Shown: positions 5,950 through 7,080 of the stretch, in pieces | How the letters are laid out: every line of letters begins with the position of its first letter | Numbering within the stretch: the stretch's first letter is position 1 | NCBI GenBank assembly: GCA_030835005.1 | Contig: JAUQWT010000053.1 | Span: 1-7,080 of the forward strand | Length of the DNA stretch: 7,080 nucleotides | Direction: 5' to 3' | DNA from: Ignavibacteria bacterium | GTDB taxonomy: Bacteria > Bacteroidota > Ignavibacteria > Tepidaquicellales > OLB5 | The notes under the pieces: generated by a model | What the model was told of the DNA's origin: nothing | The model's input: the letters and a program-made list of their open reading frames with translations, nothing else | Databases searched by the model: none | Program-made: the position numbers and the translations under genes

Positions 5950-6010
5950 CTGCCCACGACTCCTTCGAGTCGTTGACTCGTGGAGCGGCAGGCAGGTCGT
6001 TCAGGATGAC
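5950..6010. repeat. Compound inverted repeat, probable dispersed intergenic element
   Basis: ACGACTC (5956-5962) pairs perfectly with GAGTCGT (5967-5973) around CTTC. An alternative outer pairing uses CTGCC (5950-5954) with GGCAG (5987-5991 or 5991-5995), and CCACGA (5954-5959) with TCGTGG (5978-5983). The block ends in CAGGATGAC, which on the minus strand reads GTCATCCTG. That wording is typical of short palindromic repeats scattered between genes in this phylum. It is more GC-rich than its surroundings and lies just beyond the gene 5 terminator. That it recurs elsewhere in the genome is inference. Confidence 0.5.
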
Positions 6011-6014
6011 AAAC

Positions 6015-6043
6015 AAAAAAACCGGATGATCTCTCACCCGGCT
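6015..6043 (-). terminator. Intrinsic terminator of gene 5
   Basis: On the minus strand CCGGGTGA (6034-6041) pairs with TCATCCGG (6022-6029), one pair being G-U. The loop is GAGA, a GNRA tetraloop. Seven T (6015-6021) follow. It lies about 40 bases after the gene 5 stop. Confidence 0.88.
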
Positions 6044-6081
6044 TTCTTTTCAAATCGCTATTTCAACAAATCACTATTTCA

Positions 6082-7080
6082 CTATTTGACAAGTATCATC
6101 TTCAGTGTCTTTGTGAATTTCTCCGTTCCGCTTTCTGCAATAATGCGGTAGAAGTATGTGCCGGAAGCAAGGTTTGTGCCGTCAAATTCCACCGTGTAGA
6201 AATCGGCAGTCATGTTTGCGTCTAAAAGCGTAACAACTTCTCTGCCAAGCAAATCGTAAACCTTGATAGATACTTTCCCGTCAAATGGCATCTGGAAGTC
6301 TATCTTCGATTTCGGGTTAGAAGGATTCGGGTAGTTTTGCCCCAGATCAAACATATTCGGATTGCCGATCACTATGTCACTTGTGCTTGATGGGCTGAAG
6401 TACTCAAAGTTTCCGTTGAAATCTACCTGGCGCAGGCGGTACTGATAAGCGCCCTTATTCAGTTTCTTATCATCAAATACATAAGTATGTTTCTTGTCTG
6501 TTGTTCCGTTACCGCTAACAAAGCCAATTTCCTTCCACGCCGTATATCCGCCTTCTGTCTTCACCTTGCGCTCTATGCTGAAGCCTTTGTTATTTATTTC
6601 GTGCGTTGTAACCCAGTTCAATCCTGCATCACGCTTGTTAACACTTATATCAAAGCTTTCAAGCAGTACCGGTAGTGGTGTTGAAGCGTCTTCAACAGCA
6701 AAGAGGCTTGTACCCGTCCAGTTCATACCCGTTGGCATTGTTACCTGTATATAATTGCTTGCAGCATTTACTGACTGCACGAAATTGTTATCCCATGCAT
6801 TCGCATTCGGATCCCAATATGAAACCCTCAATACTGCTTCTGAAATTCCGGCCAGCTGGTCTTCGTTATAGTAGAACCTGACAGTACCGTCCGCAGCGCC
6901 TGTCAAACCGCTTAACTCCCAGTATATCCACGGAGTATTCACAGCCTCGCCATTACTGTTTCCGCCTGAGGAACCGTCTTTTTTCTTCATGTTTAGCTTA
7001 TCGTTTTTCTCAATCGGCCTGCTGTTAATCTTTTCCTGAGTTTTTACATTGCGGTCATTTGGCATCATCATAGTATTGTT
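6082..7080 (-). CDS. T9SS-exported modular protein, C-terminal part (cut by window edge)
   Basis: The stop codon is TAG at 6082-6084 and the frame stays open to the window edge. Three consecutive ATG codons at 7063-7071 could be mistaken for the start, but no signal peptide follows them although a T9SS sorting domain is present, so the true start probably lies beyond the window. Numbering from 7071: residues 1-45 are charged and Gly/Ser/Asn-rich, a linker. About 46-128 is a beta-sandwich segment (YWELSGL...VRFYYNE...LRVSYWD...W...LFAVED), a type common in this group. About 132-232 is a fibronectin-III-like module (PLPVLLESF...LNW...EINNKGFSIER...YRLRQVDFNG). Residues 243-329 are the T9SS type-A sorting domain, with NYPNPSNP in place of the usual NPFNP, ending KMILVK. 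Any catalytic or binding domain would lie upstream of what is visible. It has its own terminator. Confidence 0.92.
   Translation of the reverse strand, partial: NNTMMMPNDRNVKTQEKINSRPIEKNDKLNMKKKDGSSGGNSNGEAVNTPWIYWELSGLTGAADGTVRFYYNEDQLAGISEAVLRVSYWDPNANAWDNNFVQSVNAASNYIQVTMPTGMNWTGTSLFAVEDASTPLPVLLESFDISVNKRDAGLNWVTTHEINNKGFSIERKVKTEGGYTAWKEIGFVSGNGTTDKKHTYVFDDKKLNKGAYQYRLRQVDFNGNFEYFSPSSTSDIVIGNPNMFDLGQNYPNPSNPKSKIDFQMPFDGKVSIKVYDLLGREVVTLLDANMTADFYTVEFDGTNLASGTYFYRIIAESGTEKFTKTLKMILVK

Noticed and set aside
6082..7071. Gene 5 as a complete 329-residue protein
   Set aside because: The frame is open to the edge and the supposed N-terminus is a charged linker without an export signal.
1263..7080. 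CRISPR array or tandem DNA repeat suggested by the recurring short words
   Set aside because: The periodicity is at protein level (40-45 residue blades) with diverged codons; there are no identical repeats with spacers.

Overview
The window reads as a stretch of a Bacteroidota/Ignavibacteriota-type genome (FCB group). The call rests on three things seen in the sequence. Four proteins end in the same 87-residue type IX secretion (T9SS) type-A sorting domain, with a hallmark NYPNPFNP start and a KMIL-x-K end. All four visible signal peptides place a Gln directly after the predicted cleavage point. Four genes have upstream matches to the Bacteroidota promoter pattern TTG...TAnnTTTG. The NYPNPFNPST type of sorting domain is especially common in Ignavibacteria and relatives. 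No rRNA or other phylogenetic marker is present, so the class is inference.

All five genes lie on the minus strand, so transcription runs from high to low coordinates. In that order they are: the 3' part of a large secreted protein (gene 5, 6082-7080, open at the window edge); three paralogous secreted beta-propellers (gene 4, 4350-5618; gene 3, 2855-4114; gene 2, 1263-2594); and the 5' part of another secreted protein, probably a beta-solenoid (gene 1, 1-763, open at the other edge). Each propeller has exactly seven Asp-box/YCF48-type repeats, i.e. a predicted closed seven-bladed propeller, followed by the sorting domain.

This is not an operon. Genes 2, 3 and 4 each have a candidate promoter 80-110 bases upstream and a hairpin terminator just downstream, and the terminator of one unit lies just upstream of the next promoter. 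The promoters of genes 2-4 share more than the -33/-7 boxes: all have ATTG, exactly 20 bases, then the -7 box, with a C[C/T]ACC block in the same register inside the spacer. This suggests duplication of whole transcription units or a shared regulator.

The gaps hold little else. The 499-base gap between genes 1 and 2 carries the gene 1 promoter and a perfect 9+4+9 palindrome. The 463-base gap between genes 4 and 5 carries a hairpin in the gene 4 leader, short AAGTTGAAA repeats, a compact set of inverted repeats that looks like a dispersed intergenic element, and the gene 5 terminator. There are no tRNA, rRNA, CRISPR, transposase or phage genes.

The five products are best read as surface-displayed or released T9SS cargo. 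No secretion machinery, enzyme or regulator is in the window, so their ligand or purpose cannot be read from it.
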